DNA of 7,382 nucleotides from Thiomargarita sp. Its GTDB lineage: Bacteria; Pseudomonadota; Gammaproteobacteria; Beggiatoales; Beggiatoaceae. Within the stretch, counting starts at the first letter, position 1; every line of letters begins with the position of its first letter. Made by a program: the position numbers and the translations under genes. Below the pieces are notes generated by a model. The model worked only from the letters and a program-made list of their open reading frames with translations. It was not told where the DNA came from and made no database searches. The stretch covers positions 1 through 7,382 of the forward strand of contig JAGLFE010000112.1 in assembly GCA_023144675.1 (NCBI GenBank). The letters are read 5' to 3'. This document shows positions 7,250 to 7,382 of this stretch, piece by piece.

Positions 7250-7335
7250 AATTATTTGCGATTAAAAAGCTGATTTTAGGATAAAATATAGGTAACTATC
7301 TACCAATTAAACTTTAAATGCGAATTAAGAACACG

Positions 7336-7370
7336 ATTGATGCGTTTCGTTCCTCAACAGCATCCTACAT
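7336..7370. repeat. palindromic intergenic repeat (GATGCGTT...AACaGCATC)
   Basis: Left arm GATGC+GTT (7339-7346) pairs with AAC+GCATC (7356-7358 and 7360-7364), leaving one bulged A (7359) and a 9-base loop (TCGTTCCTC). Read on the minus strand the unit begins TGTAGGATGC and continues TTGAGGAACGAAACGCATC. From memory this closely resembles a short palindromic element scattered between genes in Beggiatoa-like and cyanobacterial genomes; the copy number here cannot be judged from one window. The bulged A suggests a slightly decayed copy. It lies about 90 bases upstream of the DUF58 start in a non-coding stretch. Confidence 0.55.
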
Positions 7371-7382
7371 TTTTACTTAATT

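Noticed and set aside
7291..7304. GGTA-N6-TACC dyad upstream of the DUF58 gene as an operator
   Set aside because: The arms are only four bases and no known regulator motif is matched, so chance is the simpler explanation.
7318..7380. 20-codon ORF starting MRIKNTIDAF
   Set aside because: It is very short, overlaps the repeat in another frame, has no Shine-Dalgarno and resembles no family I know.
7340..7382. ORF starting MRFVPQQHPT running off the right edge
   Set aside because: It lies exactly over the palindromic repeat, has only weak ribosome-binding potential, and such frames recur wherever this kind of repeat occurs.

Overview
This is an AT-rich bacterial window (roughly one third G+C by eye) holding six complete protein-coding genes and no RNA gene, CRISPR array or transposase. 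The best guess at the host is a gammaproteobacterium, possibly an AT-rich Thiotrichales/Beggiatoa-like sulfur bacterium. The pointers are the order argS followed directly by a small membrane-anchored SPOR protein, which is a gammaproteobacterial arrangement, the gammaproteobacterial look of the DUF58 protein, and short palindromic intergenic repeats of a kind I recall from Beggiatoa-type and cyanobacterial genomes. The taxonomic call is an inference. TGA ends nirD and argS, so the standard bacterial code applies.

Layout. (1) Positions 1-136 are a very AT-rich leader with exact TATAAT hexamers and a possible 6-codon leader peptide. (2) nirB (137-2572) and nirD (2572-2883) share one base (TAATG) and encode the two subunits of cytoplasmic NADH-dependent nitrite reductase. 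(3) Positions 2884-3036 hold a perfect 10-bp hairpin and a plausible sigma70 promoter. (4) A second plus-strand cluster follows: argS (TTG start, 3037-4797), a SPOR-domain protein one base later (4799-5350), and a small membrane-anchored protein whose C-terminus resembles the HR domain of type II secretion GspC/PilP-like proteins (5368-5898). (5) A DUF58 protein lies on the minus strand (5903-7249), converging on the previous gene with only four bases between stop codons. (6) Positions 7250-7382 are intergenic and carry a GATGCGTT/AACaGCATC palindrome typical of a dispersed repeat; a short ORF there is most likely an artefact of that repeat.

Function. nirBD reduces nitrite to ammonium in the cytoplasm, for assimilation or for NADH-driven nitrite detoxification/respiratory ammonification; no nitrate reductase, nitrite transporter or siroheme synthase gene is visible to decide between these. 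The argS cluster couples a translation housekeeping enzyme to two single-pass envelope proteins. The DUF58 gene belongs to a family usually found beside MoxR AAA+ ATPases. The gene content is mostly ordinary. The points most worth a second look are the GspC-like protein, the two palindromic intergenic elements, the full Rieske motif in NirD and the non-ATG start of argS.
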